A stretch of 64,000 nucleotides of DNA from the NCBI GenBank assembly GCA_015680685.1, contig MNCI01004128.1:2051-66050 (forward strand), given 5' to 3'. Positions 33,196 to 44,149 of this stretch are shown here, in pieces. The stretch comes from Gnetum montanum (taxonomy: Eukaryota > Streptophyta > Gnetopsida > Gnetales > Gnetaceae). The first letter of the stretch is position 1, and each line of letters opens with the position of its first letter. The position numbers were made by a program, and so were the translations under genes. The notes beneath the pieces are model-generated. The model was not told where the DNA came from, did not search any database, and worked only from the letters and a program-made list of their open reading frames with translations.

Positions 33196-34058
33196 TAATG
33201 AATCATGGCTTGCTACATTCCAATATTGGATCCTCGATATCAGGTACATGATATCATAGCTTGGATAACGATATCGAATACATGATATCATGATTTCCAT
33301 GTAGGCCTATAAATACAACATTTCGATGCATAGAAAGAGGGGACTTGGTAAGTCTTAGGATAGAGTATTTTTGTTAGTTTTCAATTAGTTTTAGTTCTTT
33401 CCCCAGTGCATACCCATAGTTTGATGATTGTAATTGTATGGAACCTTTGTTCAAGAGTGACGTACTTGGACATGCACACGATTAGCATTAAAGATCAAGA
33501 TTACACTATCATTGCAACATTCACTTAGCTTTTAATGAATTTAATTGTTAATTATTTATTATTATATTTTTAGTTCATACTTCCTTTATTGTCATTTATA
33601 CTTCTTGTTGATTAATGCAGAATGAGTATGACTTAATCATGAACATTTAAGTGTAACTACCTGGTAACCCAATAGCTTATCTAAGAGTGCTCAAGTAATG
33701 TGTGCTTTGTAATCCCAGAAGTAGTACACAAGGACCAAGATGTGTATGAATGATTAAGGATGAATGCTCATCACACTTAGGCTAGTTTAGATTTTGCATT
33801 TTATTGTCCATTAGCTTAATTAAGATTGTTCCCCATCATCTCTAGGAGTAGCATTATTTTAGGATCCCATCATTCACATCACTCTGGACTAAACCATATG
33901 TGATAAAGAAAATGCTAGTCTAGGTGGAAAGACAAAAAACTATAATCAACGTGTAACTATATAGATACCACAACTAGTCTGTTTGCGGAGTTCAACTAGA
34001 TCATGTGTACAGGCTTGTATTCATATGGTTGAGTGTAGGGGTACCTAGCTGTTCATCA
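33196..34058 (+). repeat. Element B 3' LTR
   Basis: 863 bp. GATATC-rich block 33235-33292, TATAAATA at 33308-33315, terminal GTTCATCA. It is the reference for the split 5' LTR. Confidence 0.94.
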
Positions 34059-35918
34059 AAATCCATATCAATATCATCAAGTCGATATCTCCAACTTAAT
34101 AAATTTTTTATTACTATAACATAAATTAATTTTGTATAAGAAACTAAAGCATTGTAGAACTTACCTCCATCTCCTAAGTCAACATTTAACTCTTTTCCAA
34201 ATAGCTCATTAGCCAAAGCATTGTTCTTTGCTCTTTCTACTAATTTAGCTATTTCAATATTCCTTGATTTAGTTTTCTCCTAGCCTTATTCTTATTTTTA
34301 TTCCTTTTCCTTCTTCTTTTTTATTTCTTCTCCTCTTCTACCTTGCCTAATGCCTCTTGTTTTTGCTTCCTTCTTGGCTTTTTCTATAGCTATTAATCAT
34401 TAATACAATTAGTATAAATTAAATATTAACATTAAAAATATAGAAATAAAAATGTTAAAAATAAAAAAATAATAACACTAAAAACTAAAATAATGTTTCT
34501 AACTTGCCTAGCCTCTCTGACGCCTTATATGTCTTTGCCTACAATAGCTTCTCCTCTAAGTCATAGGTAGAATAGGCTTAACAACATTAATCCTTGTATT
34601 TTTATTGTATGGTCTATCTCTTGTGTGTCTAAGGCATACTCTCTAATTAACTCTACTTCCTATATAGAATTACCATGAGTAGAATGCTTCATGATAAATT
34701 CTATGTTATTAGGTGCCAAAGATTTAGCTACATCCTCTTGTTGTAATAATGCTACCTTTAATAGTCCACTTAAGGCACTAGAAATATTCATCATAATACT
34801 AGTGATATTCTAGCAAAGTGGGTAAGGGAAGTTTTCCTTATTAAGAAGCCTCCCCATTGTGTGGTCACTACAAGCCAAAAACTCCACAAAGTAGCACAAA
34901 ATCTTATAATAGAACATACAATTTACAAAGTTGAAAATATGATCATCAACAATATTAACTTTTATCAACTTACTAAATATTTCTGCACATAGGTAACTTT
35001 TCCAATCATAACAACTACCATGATGCATGGTATTATAAATGGTCATAGGTTGTAGAAAAGAGGTAGCCATTTTCTATTGAATCATATCACAAAAGGTTCT
35101 TTTAATAAAAAGGTGGTATATCTCTAGTAGATTACTATTACCACACTTAGCAATGTTGTAACTTTTATCATCATATTCCAATCATTAACTAATTAGCTCT
35201 TGATTAACAAAATATAATTTCTTATTATCCTCTACTAGAGAAGCTTCATTGGAAAAATTAAACTAATGTATCAATGAGTCCTACTTCCAAGGTATGATTA
35301 CTTATTTCCCATAGATCCGAAAGATAAATAATTGCCACTAGCTCATATAAAATTTTACCACAAAGGTCACATCCATGGATGAAATGTTAGAAGACCTTAG
35401 TATGTATGGAAGTATCAACCATGCATGCTCCAGGATAAGAATATAGTTCCTCCCAAGTCCACTTACTAACCATGTATGACTACTTAGGATGTGTTGTTCA
35501 TTAGCTTGTAGGCATTTTGCTTTCACATTGTTAAGCTCAATGTACACAACATTTGGATTCTAGATTTTATCTATTAAGATCAAAACATAAACAATAAAAA
35601 ATAAGTATGTATTCCTACATATAGTTAAAACAAAACTATAAAAGAAAAACCAAGTGCTAATATATGATATTAAGCATAAACTTAAAAAATCAATATTACG
35701 TTTCCTAAGAAGTTCCCTTAGGAATTAATAAAATGTGAGATCCCTTGGGTATTTATCCCTTATTCCCATATTTAGTCTCTCATGAAGAGCATTCACCAAA
35801 CCTACCTACTATAAGGCATGATACCACTCATGCTTTCTTGATTTATTCATCTCATTAGGAAAATATACAAACACTACTAGATGCTAGTTTTTCTCAAGAG
35901 CAACCTCATAATGCATGT
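34059..35918 (-). pseudogene. Unrecognised intron-containing minus-strand unit, proximal half
   Basis: Minus-strand pieces include NEMNKSRKHEWYHAL (near 35850), a 69-codon open stretch (35547-35338) with SSHTWLVSGLGRNYILILEH, an 86-codon stretch (35070-34810) and ALANELFGKELNVDLGDGG (34230-34165). The last is followed by GTAAGTT and, 75 bp on, AAG before WRYRLDDIDMDF, which meets element B at 34059. Joining across B gives DIDMDF-ELNVILFRLIKL, so B seems to sit in an exon. AAAAGAAGAAGG-type Lys-rich text at 34290-34370 suggests a charged region. Not assigned to a family. Confidence 0.42.
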
Positions 35919-36688
35919 TGGTAAGTCACCAAATAAGCAACCCAATATTTGACCCTTGATATTAGATACACGATATCGGATGGGCCAAGAAATATTGGAC
36001 ACGTGATGTCAAAACATGTCTTGTTGGCTATAATAAGAGATATGGACACTTAGTTGGGTGAGTAATTTTTCAATTCTTTAGCTGAACTCTTGCAATTTTT
36101 CCCTTCCAAAGCTAGAATTATTTCTGAGTGCCTATAGTAGTAGTCATAAAGTGAATAGATCTTTATCTGAGCATTGTGTACTTGAGGACACTTTGTGTCT
36201 AGAAATAAAGATGAACTTTGTGATAAACCTTGAAACATTCAAAATAGCTTAATTATAGAATTTAATGTTATTTACCATTATTTGATTCTTTCATTAGTTA
36301 ATCAATGTTATTTCTATAGAGTCATTAATTATCAATGAATTAGTACACTCAGCACGACCGCTTTGAGCATACGTGGAACACATGGTAACCTAGTAATGAC
36401 TAGTGTTTGGTAATCCTAGTAGTGTTACACTAGTTTAGGATGTGTTTGGAGAGTGGGAATAGATGTTAGTGTTAGGATTTTATTGACATTAGAGTTACAA
36501 AAATACATTAGTTAATTAAATATTTTCATTGCACACACTTAGGAGACTAAGATAGAAAATATAAAAAACATAAAAATCATATACCTTGAGTTTACTTAAC
36601 CATACAATTGTGCCTTACAAGTAAGCTTGGAAAGACAATGACTGCATAACTCATCCTTGTTCTGTGTAGGCATATAAGCACATAATCC
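35919..36688 (+). repeat. D-type LTR, 3' truncated
   Basis: Begins TGGTAAGTCACCAAATAAGC, matching TGATAAGTCACCAAATAAGT at 48563. GATATC words at about 35963-36010 are followed by CTATAATAAG. It stops after GCACATAATCC, missing the last roughly 80 bp with the GGAGTTCGA and CTCATCA end, where it joins TTGTTGATGGTACCAA. Confidence 0.88.
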
Positions 36689-36704
36689 TTGTTGATGGTA
36701 CCAA

Positions 36705-37318
36705 TGATGAGTGGTGAGGTACCCTTATGGTCAACCATATGAATACGAGTGTGTATGCATAATGTGGTTGAACTCTATGGAGAGACTACTTGTGGTACTT
36801 AGATAGTTATAAATTGATCATAGTTCACTATCTTCCCACTTGGACTAGTATTTTCTTTGTCATGTATGATTTAGTTCAAAGTGAGGTGTATGATGTGATT
36901 CCTAACACTATGATACTCCTAGAGACAATGGAAAATAATCTTGATTAAACTAATAAACAATGAAAAATAAAATCTAAACTAGCCTAAGTGCATTGAGTAT
37001 CCATCCTTAATCATCTATATGCATCTTGGACTTCATGTACTACTTCTGTGATTACCAAGCACACATTACTCAAAACACTACTAGATATGCTAGTGGGGTA
37101 CCAAGTAGTCANNNNNNNNNNNNNNNNNNNNNNNNNNNNNNNNNNNNNNNNNNNNNNNNNNNNNNNNNNNNNNNNNNNNNNNNNNNNNNNNNNNNNNNNN
37201 NNNNNNNNNNNNNNNNNNNNNNNNNNNNNNNNNNNNNNNNCTGAGATATTGGGTACTCGATATCTTGTACTTGATATTACGTAGCCATTATTGGGCCCTA
37301 GAAACACATCATTCATCA
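36705..37318 (-). repeat. Element E LTR (left copy), with N gap
   Basis: Minus-strand LTR ending CCACTCATCA at 36705 and starting TGATGAATGATGTG at 37318. N gap 37112-37240 hides the middle. GATATC words survive at 37259-37280. Confidence 0.9.
37112..37240. other. Assembly gap (129 N)
   Basis: Run of N inside the left LTR of E. By comparison with 43194-44064 it replaces a longer stretch, so the true size is probably larger than 129. Confidence 0.99.
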
Positions 37319-37334
37319 TACCCCCATGATTGAA
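37319..37334 (-). other. Element E 3' G-tract
   Basis: Minus strand reads TTCAATCATGGGGGTA, directly before the LTR start TGATGA. Confidence 0.85.
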
Positions 37335-37490
37335 TAAGAACTCATCCTCGAGTCAAAGAAAAGTGATGAACAAGTTCATTCAACTACAAAAAGTGGATAG
37401 GTATGGGATTATTGAATGACCATGGACTGTTTCATGCACAATGTGGGATTAAAATTTGGACACATATACAAAATAAAAAACTTGTGTAAC

Positions 37491-37927
37491 TCATGTGGTT
37501 CCCAATGGTGGTGGCTTCTCCATGGATGTCTTTTCTTTTTCTTGTGCTCCAAGCTTTTGAAATTGGTATCTTTGAAGAAGTACCTAAAGTTTCTCCTCTT
37601 CTATCTGAGAATCATGAACCATCCATGCTAATGTTCCAATATTTGATGGAGTCGACAATTTCCATAGATATGGCAGCTATGAAAACACTTGATTGGCCTT
37701 GACATACCATGTCACAAATAGCCAGCATTCCTCCTCATAGGTTTTAACCCTAACCTCTCCACCTTTTTCCTTGCCAGATTGTGTAGTTAGGAGTTTCCTG
37801 ATAGATGTTGAATGAATTATGCCTCCTACTTTGAACATTTAGCATGAGGTCCTTAGCCTTTGCCTCCTCTCAGGTGTTTAGTTGCACCTTGAGAAGGTCC
37901 TCTTTGTTATCCTCTTTTAGGGGCCTT
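37491..37927 (-). pseudogene. Element E ORF2, internally deleted
   Basis: The minus strand has the ORF2 start region (start codon reads AAG where B and H have ATG) for about 60 codons. It then jumps to the C-terminal part matching B from about 32765: a GAGGAATG[AC]TGGCTATTT word is shared, and text equivalent to KGKxPMEKPxxxGTT precedes the stop TGA at 37493-37491. About 2.4 kb of ORF2, including the conserved first domain and coiled coil, is gone. Confidence 0.75.
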
Positions 37928-39396
37928 TTGTAATCACACAAGGACTGATTATTAATAAGGTTGTTTAAAGAAATTTGGTTATCTTATACCTTACTCATTA
38001 CCTTTAATAAATGTTTAATTTGTTGCTTAGTGTGATTCTAGAGTTAGATATTTTTCAAGGAAGTTGCCCTAAAATTTTAATGTTAGACCTAATCTATTTA
38101 AGCAACACATAAAAGGACATGTAATGGTTTTGAGAAACATTTGAGAAAATGATGATAAAGAAAAGAATAGATTTGGCAAGGGAGTACTTGGAGGGTATAA
38201 AATGATGTGGTGGTGTGCAACAAGTACAAATTACAAAAATCACATAAGTAGGTCCTCCTCAAAGTAGGTTCGAACCTATAAAGCCCTTGTGTAACCACAC
38301 CTTAAAATGTCCATAGGCACTATAAGGGTTAAATGTAATCTACATTAGTGTAACAAAACGTACACATGTTAAATACCACTATGATGAGGTATGAATTTTA
38401 TACCACACAAGACACAAGTTACAAGTACTTAGAGAGTGAGATGAGACAAATTACAAAAAGGATTGCAGAGATCAAGATGTGAGGTAACTTACCCTGGGGA
38501 CAATGAATCCTAAGTATTATGTGTGATTAAAGTACCATTAGCCTTTTGCTCCAAGATCAAAACCAAGTCCATACCTCTGATCAGTGACATTACATTGTTT
38601 CATCCCAATGATAGACAACCATAAGAGCATCACGAACACCAAGCATATGACCACATGGCATTTTGCGCAAGGGAGGCGTGATTCAAATTTGTTTGCGACA
38701 CATTTTTTCTTGGTATTTTCTTTTCCACTTCATTTCTTTTTTTCCTTGCTTTTCTTTATCTCTTATTTTTATTTTCTTATCTTTTTCTCCTTCTGGCCAC
38801 TAATTGCACTTTGTGTTTCCAAAAAGTGATCTAGAGAAGCCACCAACCTTCAGGCATGGATTCATGTGTTTCTAGTGCAATCCCTAGAATAGAATTGAGT
38901 TCCTTTATTGAGTGCCTTTCTTACAACTTTTACTCCCAATTTTTATTAGATCTACAAGGATCTTAGTACAACCAAGCTACATGATAGCATTTACAGATGT
39001 CACCAAAGAGAATCCACAAGTTCCCTTGATGTCACACCCTTTCCATTCTCTCTTAGTTCATCACTCTTTGCTCTGGGCATGAGTACAAAGATGCTTTAAC
39101 TTTTAATGAAAACAAGAATATCATCATATCCAAAGTAGAACCTATTATTAATAGAATGGGTGGGTGGATGTTGTGGGCTCACTATTCAAATAATTAGTCC
39201 CTTATGACTCGATTGCATAGAACAACACCTCAATTGATAGGTCACATGAGTATTTAATTTACAGATGAGATCACCCTAAAAATGATAAAAGAATAAATTG
39301 AAAGATGAAAAATTAGTGAAAAAAAATTAAAACCACAAAAGAAAAAACATTTACTAATTCTGCTTGTTAGAATGGAGAGTGTCCCCCATGACTTAA
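37928..39396 (-). other. Element E 3' non-coding region, internal promoter block missing
   Basis: Contains the conserved box on the minus strand (CTACTTTGAGGAGGACCTAC, about 38269-38250) and the AAAATATCTAACTCTAGAATC word near 38045. The GATATC-TATA block and the middle G-tract box found in B and H are deleted between them. The first G-tract box (TTAAGTCATGGGGG) is at 39396-39383. Short open frames are not supported. Confidence 0.6.
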
Positions 39397-39399
39397 CCT

Positions 39400-41807
39400 T
39401 GGATCATGATGAGAATTAATAAATGGAAAGTTTAGATCCATGCATACTGGAACTATTGGGATCTAGTCATATCCAAACCACTGGGTGTCTTTTGGTGTGG
39501 TGGTAGAAATGTACCCAGATTGGGGTTTACACACTTTATTAAAGTAGGCATAGTAGGGCACATGACAAGATGTGATCATGTGATAAGAAGCTAACCCACT
39601 ATGGCATCCATGACCATAAGACAATATGCAAGGGTTGATATGTCTCCCCACATTCTTATATTCATTAGGTTGTGTGGTTATCGGAGTATTGATTAGTGGC
39701 TTGAATAAGGTACTAGGAGGCATTGAGTTTGAAGAGGAAGGTACGTCATAGTGTTGGGATTATGTTGAGTTGGAGGATGCAGTAGTTTTAAAACCATGCT
39801 ATCTCTTTGTATGGCCATGCCTAAAGAAAGGATGCTTCCAATGTTGTGAAGGACTCCCACTATTGTTGATAGTAGTAGCACAAGTAATGTTTGTGGGTTG
39901 GTGCTATGCTACAAAACCTTCTGGTACAACTAGTGGTCATGTAGAAGGAGTTGAAGGATGAGAATATTGAGAGTAAGAAGGAGTGTAATGAACATGAGGT
40001 GGTGACCCCATATGAGAGGATATGGGTTGATGATACTCAAGAGAGTGATAATGATGGGGTGAAGTAGATGATGTTGATCTAGTTAAAGAAACAAGATGTT
40101 GAACATGATAAGTGCTTAGTTTTAGATGGTATGAAGGGTGTGGCTAGATTGGCAATGGCCTCCTCCATGACTAGGAGTGTTTCCACTACGATTGAGCATA
40201 GTACTAAGGCCAGTAAGAATTTACCCATGGATAGTATGATGAGTTGTGGAATTTCCCTTAAAGTTGTGGGATAGGGATGCACCCAACCATGTATTTCTGT
40301 ATGAAATCTAGATGTAACATTTTTTCTCAATGCTCATGTGGATGTAATAAGATGGGTCATTGTCCTTTTGGGTGATCGTATAGGCAAACATCACATTGAT
40401 ATTTATATTTTGTGCTTAAGCCCCTATCCTCATTTTCTTCAACACTTCTTTCTAATTGTTGAATTGTGTTCTATCCTATTTCTAGGTTTTGTATCCTCTA
40501 TTTTTTTTAGTTGTCAAAGTTATCTTGTGTGGGTCTTCCTCTAATAATGTCTACATATTCTCTACATTTTTCATGTACCCACTCCATCATCTTGTTGATC
40601 TTTGCCTCGATTTGATCTAGTGATTTTACTATTGGAAAAGGTAGAAACGATTTCACCTCCTCAAGGTGATTTCTCCTCTTTATGATTATGGACCTATGTT
40701 ACTTTAAGAGTTTGGTCCAATTGAGATTTTTTAACATTCTCCCATTTGGCTATTGCTCCTTCTTGTTTTGCAACCTACTTAAATAAGCTATTGGAATTGA
40801 TGGGCTTGTAGTTCATATAGTTGACTTAGGGCATACATCCCTAAGGTCTCCTTTGTTTCATTATGGAGCCCATCCACGATGTGATACATTAGCCTTTCCT
40901 CAAAGAACCCATGGCTTGGGCATTTGTTTAACAAAGAGTAATATCTTTCTAAGGCCATGTCCAAGGGTTCATGTTTCCCTTGTTTACACTATTGGATTTG
41001 TCTCCTTAAGGTTGAAAATCTTGCATAGGTTTGAAATATATCATTGAAGAGGTTTACCATTGTAGGCAAATGTTGAATTGAAATCAATTTTAAAGACCTG
41101 TACCACACTTTAGCTTAGCCAACGAGTGTCATTGGGAAGAGCTTAAGCCTTTACCACCCACTATCAATATTGATCAATGTGGAGGCATCATAAAAGGCTT
41201 GTAGATGATGTTGTGAATCCAAATCATAGCCTTCTAAAAACTTGAAAAAGTTGTTTAGATCAATCCTTGGTAGACGACTTTCCTTATGATGCTTGCGGGA
41301 TATTTGAATAACTCTATTATATGCATTAGGCTTTTTAGTGGACAGCAGGGTTTCATCATCACTAAATAGGTTATGAGTTTATGATTTGGAATTATGTTGT
41401 CTTTGTTCATATTTGTGTTCCTATTTTTTCTTGTGGGTTCAATTTTTATTTCTACACCAACCCCTTAAGGAATAGTCATCCATGTCACAACTTAACTTTG
41501 AAATAGAAGAGAAGGAGAGGGAACTGAAAAACTTGTTATGAATTTTGTAAGTCTTCCAATCATCCCCTAATGTACTCTTTCTACCCATTGAGAAGGTCCT
41601 AGATTTTATAGGCCCCCTTGTTCTAGGAGATGTCCCATCTTCACTAGAGGTGTCTGAGTTGGATGAAAAAAGTCCTTGAGTATCGTTGGGGTGTCTTATG
41701 AACAAATGAACTCTCACATAATATTGAGTACTCCAAACTTCTCCAATGGTTCTCCAATGAATTACCTCAGTAGATGTTGCATTATTACTATCTTTTGAAA
41801 GAGACAT
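39400..41807 (-). pseudogene. Element E gag, B-type
   Basis: Starts MSLSKDSNNATSTEVIHWRT at 41807, colinear with B from 25924, including SRTFSMGRKSTLGDDWKTYK and SLRGWCRNKN. The capsid part runs through about 41330-40780. CLYDHPKGQ with a stop in place of C, then PILLHPHEH, is at about 40395-40340, and FFRHGHTKR near 39830-39800. The tail has NTPITTQPNEYKNVGRHINP as in B (NTPTTMQPNEYNHIGRHIDP). Several frames are used, so it is dead. Confidence 0.8.
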
Positions 41808-41904
41808 TATAGTGAATTTTGTGTGACTTAATTGAATTTAATTTCTTTGTCTAAAAGATATATTGTTAATACCCTATTACAACAATCTTGTATGATATAA
41901 TTAA

Positions 41905-41937
41905 TCTAGATAACTAGCACTGTCCCCTGCAATAGTG
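41905..41937 (-). other. Internal primer site at chimera junction of element E
   Basis: The minus strand reads ATCATTGGCACTATTGCAGG then GGACAGTGCTAG, equal to the LTR end plus primer site of B (CATCATTGGCACTGTTG, then GGACGGTGCTAG). But no LTR precedes it; A/C-type gag does. Confidence 0.8.
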
Positions 41938-43193
41938 CCAATGATTAGTGTCTGTGGAAACAACTTTAGCTTTTGCCACTCATTTTCTATATTCTGCAAG
42001 GCACATGCATCGTGAAATTCTTGTAAATGGTTTTTAGGATCAACATTGTATCCCCCTTCAAATTGTGGGATTTTATTCATGTTTAGTCTTTTCATTATAC
42101 TATATTTTTGATTCTTTATTGGGATCCTAACAACCTCTATTATATTTAACATACTTTAGGTGGTGAGTAGAGGTTCATCGTGATCATGTTGCCTATGGTA
42201 TCTATGATGCCTATGCTATTGCCTACTCCCTTCTTTTGTGACATGTCTCTTTAGAATACTCTCATCCCCTTTCTCTAGTATTTTGTTGAAGATTTCTATT
42301 TTACATAACCTTGTCCTTATGGTCTCACCCTTTGCAATTGAGTTCAAATCCTGAAGAAGAGGGGGAAGAAGATGATGAAGGTGAAGAGGAAGAAGGACTA
42401 GCACCATGATGACATCTATCACCTTCTCTTTGGTAGTCGCAACCTCAATCACAATTACAATATGGATGTCCATCATTTTCATGTGTTCTTATTTCTTTTC
42501 TAGATCATTTGGGTCCATTGGTATCAAAACCTAGGTTATGAATAGTTGAGTGAAGATTCTAATACTCAACTCCTTGATTGAATTCAAAGAGAGGAATATC
42601 ATTTTGTGGAAAACTTTCCGAGATAGGTTTACCACCATCATTTTCACTTAGAACATATGGGACATCCTAAGACGACTTCCCCTTCATGGATTTGTAATGT
42701 CTTTCCTATTGTAGATCCCTATAGCATTGTGCTTCCATGGATCGATACTCTCGAATATTGTTCATGCATAACATACTCTAACTATAAGTGCTACATACCA
42801 ATTTGTGTGATATCATGAAGAAGCATGCTCAGGATTGAGCAATCAAGAGGTAATACTATGTTACCTTCTAAATCATTCCATCATAGCTATTCATCTTGGT
42901 GGAGGGTAAAAGGTAAAGTCTAGTACATACTCATTAGGATGAGCATATACCATGCAAACTATTCGTGCATTGGTGGATCATCATGTGCACCCCACCTCTG
43001 ATTGTTCATGGTATCAAACCAAGTTGGTGAAGCACTATTATAAGACGAAGGAGATATGATTCATTATTCAGTGTGTGATAACCTTTTCTCGTGATTGTAG
43101 AATAGCTAATCTTAAGGGTTAATTCCAATGATGGAAGGATTTCCTAAGTTCTAATTAGCACACAAACAACAAAATCCCTAGCAGCAATGCCAA
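41938..43193 (-). pseudogene. Element E 5' leader and A/C-type gag N-terminal half
   Basis: From the primer word TTGGCATTGCTGCTAGGGAT at 43193 the minus strand follows the A/C leader (TTGTTTGTGTGCTAATTAGA against TTGTTTGTGCACTAAGTAGA). It then gives gag text VYAHPNEYVLDFTF (about 42935) and NKIPQFEGGYNVDPKNHLQE, FHDACALQNIENEWQKLKLF and PQTL (42080-41945). The last words match A/C gag up to FPRTLT, where the B-type primer sequence begins. Confidence 0.8.
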
Positions 43194-44064
43194 TGATGAG
43201 CAACGAGGTATCCCTACACTCAAGCATACGAATACAAGCATGTATGCATGATCCAGTCAAACTCTACAAATAAACTAGTTGTGGCACCTACATAATTATA
43301 CATTGATCATATCTTGTTCTCTTCCCACTTGGACTAGTATTTTCTTTGTCACATATGGTTTAGTCTAGAGTGAGGTGTATGATGTGATTCCTAACACTAG
43401 GCTACTCCTAGATACAATGGAAAATAATCTTGATTAAACTTTTAAATAATGGAAAATAAAATCCAAACTAGCCTAATTATGATGATAATATGTCATTAAT
43501 CATCTATATACATCTTGGACTTTGTGTACTACATCTAGAATTACCAAGCACACATTACTCGAAGCACCACTAGATATAGTACTGGGGTATCAAGTAGTCA
43601 CACTTAAATGTTTGTGATTAAGACATTCTCATTCTACATTTAATGATAGAAATAGTAAATGATGATAAGAAAATATTAAATAAGAAAATAATAAATAATA
43701 ATTAACAATTAAGTAATTAAAAACTAAGTAAATGCTACAATGATAGAGTAATCTTGATCTTTATTATCAATTGTGTGCGTATCCAAGTATGTCACACTCA
43801 AATAAAGGTTTTGTATAATTATAAGGATCACACTTTGGGCATGCACTTGGGAAAAGAAACTAAAAATTAACAAAAGGACTCAACTCTAAGACTTACCAGC
43901 CAAAGAATCCTACCCATGCACCTAAGTGCTATATTTATAGACCAACATAGGAATCACAATATCATGTATATGATATCATATCTAGGACAAGATATCAGGT
44001 ACTTGATATCTTGTGCTCGATATCATGTACCCCATATCAAGGCCTACTAAGTTGCAATTCATCA
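43194..44064 (-). repeat. Element E LTR (right copy)
   Basis: 871 bp, starts TGATGAATTGCAACTTAG at 44064 and ends GTTGCTCATCA at 43194 on the minus strand. GATATC-rich block 44041-43958, TATA (CTATAAATATAG) near 43940-43929. Same LTR subfamily as B. Confidence 0.92.
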
Positions 44065-44149
44065 TATAGTACTAGAAGGAGGGCAATGGGAAATGATCTT
44101 TAAATGTTGTCATTTTCAATAGCCTAAATTCTATACACACCATTGCAAG

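Larger units (their letters stand above)
18155..34058 (+). mobile_element. Element B: LTR retrotransposon with gag and ORF2, no pol; hosts element A
   Basis: 5' LTR pieces 18155-18269 and 25038-25791 are split by element A. The primer site is 25792-25811, the gag runs from 25924, the 3' non-coding block is about 28230-29640, an internal promoter-like block is 29645-29692, ORF2 is 30206-33009, the G-tract is 33181-33195 and the 3' LTR 33196-34058. The LTR begins TGATGAA at the 5' copy (TAATGAA at the 3' copy) and ends TTCATCA, a 7-bp inverted terminal repeat. Without A the element is about 9.1 kb. No protease, RT or integrase is recognisable, although the spacing leaves no N gap. Flanking five-base words (CAATT left, AAATC right) do not form a clean target duplication. 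Confidence 0.87.
36689..44064 (-). mobile_element. Element E: chimeric minus-strand gag-ORF2 element with LTR at both ends
   Basis: On the minus strand: LTR 44064-43194, primer site, A/C-type leader and gag N-terminal half (43193-41938), junction, B-type primer site (41937-41905) and B-type gag (41807 to about 39400), 3' region, remnant ORF2 (37927-37491), G-tract (37334-37319), LTR (37318-36705). A second primer-like word TTGGTACCATCAACAAGG then follows at 36704-36687, so the left LTR also carries the start of another internal region. No target duplication was found. Confidence 0.82.

Noticed and set aside
18150-34063. Target duplication of element B
   Set aside because: CAATT on the left and AAATC on the right differ at two of five bases; not convincing in either alignment of the LTR ends.
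37011-37319. Open frames across the N run
   Set aside because: They are open only because N codons are not stops; the region is LTR.
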